DNA of 5,498 bases from Deltaproteobacteria bacterium (lineage in GTDB: Bacteria; Desulfobacterota; Desulfuromonadia; Desulfuromonadales; Geopsychrobacteraceae). The notes under the pieces are model-generated. The model ran no database searches. It was not told the DNA's origin and saw only the letters and a program-made list of their open reading frames with translations. Shown here piece by piece: positions 5,468-5,498 of this stretch. The position numbers and the translations under genes are program-made. The DNA lies in NCBI GenBank assembly GCA_009993495.1, contig JAACTI010000206.1, positions 1 through 5,498 on the forward strand, written 5' to 3'. Each line of letters begins with the position of its first letter. The first letter of the stretch is position 1.

Positions 5468-5498
5468 ATGCCATCGTCCCGCCCAAACAACAGCCCCT
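5468..5498 (+). CDS. Possible start of a further gene, cut by the window edge
   Basis: An ATG at 5468, one base after the TGA of the MBL gene, opens a frame reading MPSSRPNNSP that remains open to the end of the window. The tight stop-start spacing would fit translational coupling in the same operon, but no Shine-Dalgarno is evident and only ten residues are visible. It could equally be chance, and nothing can be said about function. Confidence 0.3.
   Translation, partial: MPSSRPNNSP

Overview
The window reads as a compact, mostly plus-strand stretch of a bacterial chromosome. It combines a dapA-dapB-dapL lysine/diaminopimelate cluster that uses LL-diaminopimelate aminotransferase with a selenocysteine-type open reading frame. 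The proteins also look like those of anaerobic Desulfuromonadales (Geobacter/Desulfuromonas/Pelobacter relatives). That placement is an inference from protein character; no database search was possible.

Layout. Positions 1-39 are the last codons of an upstream gene, probably dapA. dapB (69-872) and dapL (938-2173) follow. A hairpin just upstream of dapL holds its Shine-Dalgarno sequence in the loop. A 65-residue ferredoxin-like gene starts with GTG on the base after the dapL stop (2174-2371). It is unusual because the second cysteine of both cluster motifs is replaced, by Ser14 and Asp43. A single-receiver response regulator with a helical C-terminal region of unknown function follows (2427-3122). 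Its stop codon overlaps that of a convergent minus-strand glutathione S-transferase of the YfcG type (3119-3820).

The main discovery lies beyond the 119-base divergent intergenic region. A DsbA/FrnE-family thiol oxidoreductase begins at ATG 3940, not at the GTG at 3997 that ordinary gene calling would pick. An in-frame TGA at 3973-3975 sits exactly where the first cysteine of the family's CPWC redox motif belongs, giving U-P-W-C. The RNA directly after the TGA can fold into a hairpin (3978-4020) with the geometry of a bacterial SECIS element. The gene is therefore best read as a selenoprotein of 195 residues.

A metallo-beta-lactamase-fold hydrolase (4552-5466) follows 24 bases later, probably in the same operon, and another reading frame may start at 5468 and run off the end.

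Functionally the left half makes meso-diaminopimelate for lysine and peptidoglycan: DapA condensation, DapB reduction, then DapL direct transamination to LL-DAP. The right half gathers proteins often linked to thiol/disulfide chemistry (GST, Sec-DsbA-like, MBL-fold hydrolase). A shared role for them is only a suggestion.
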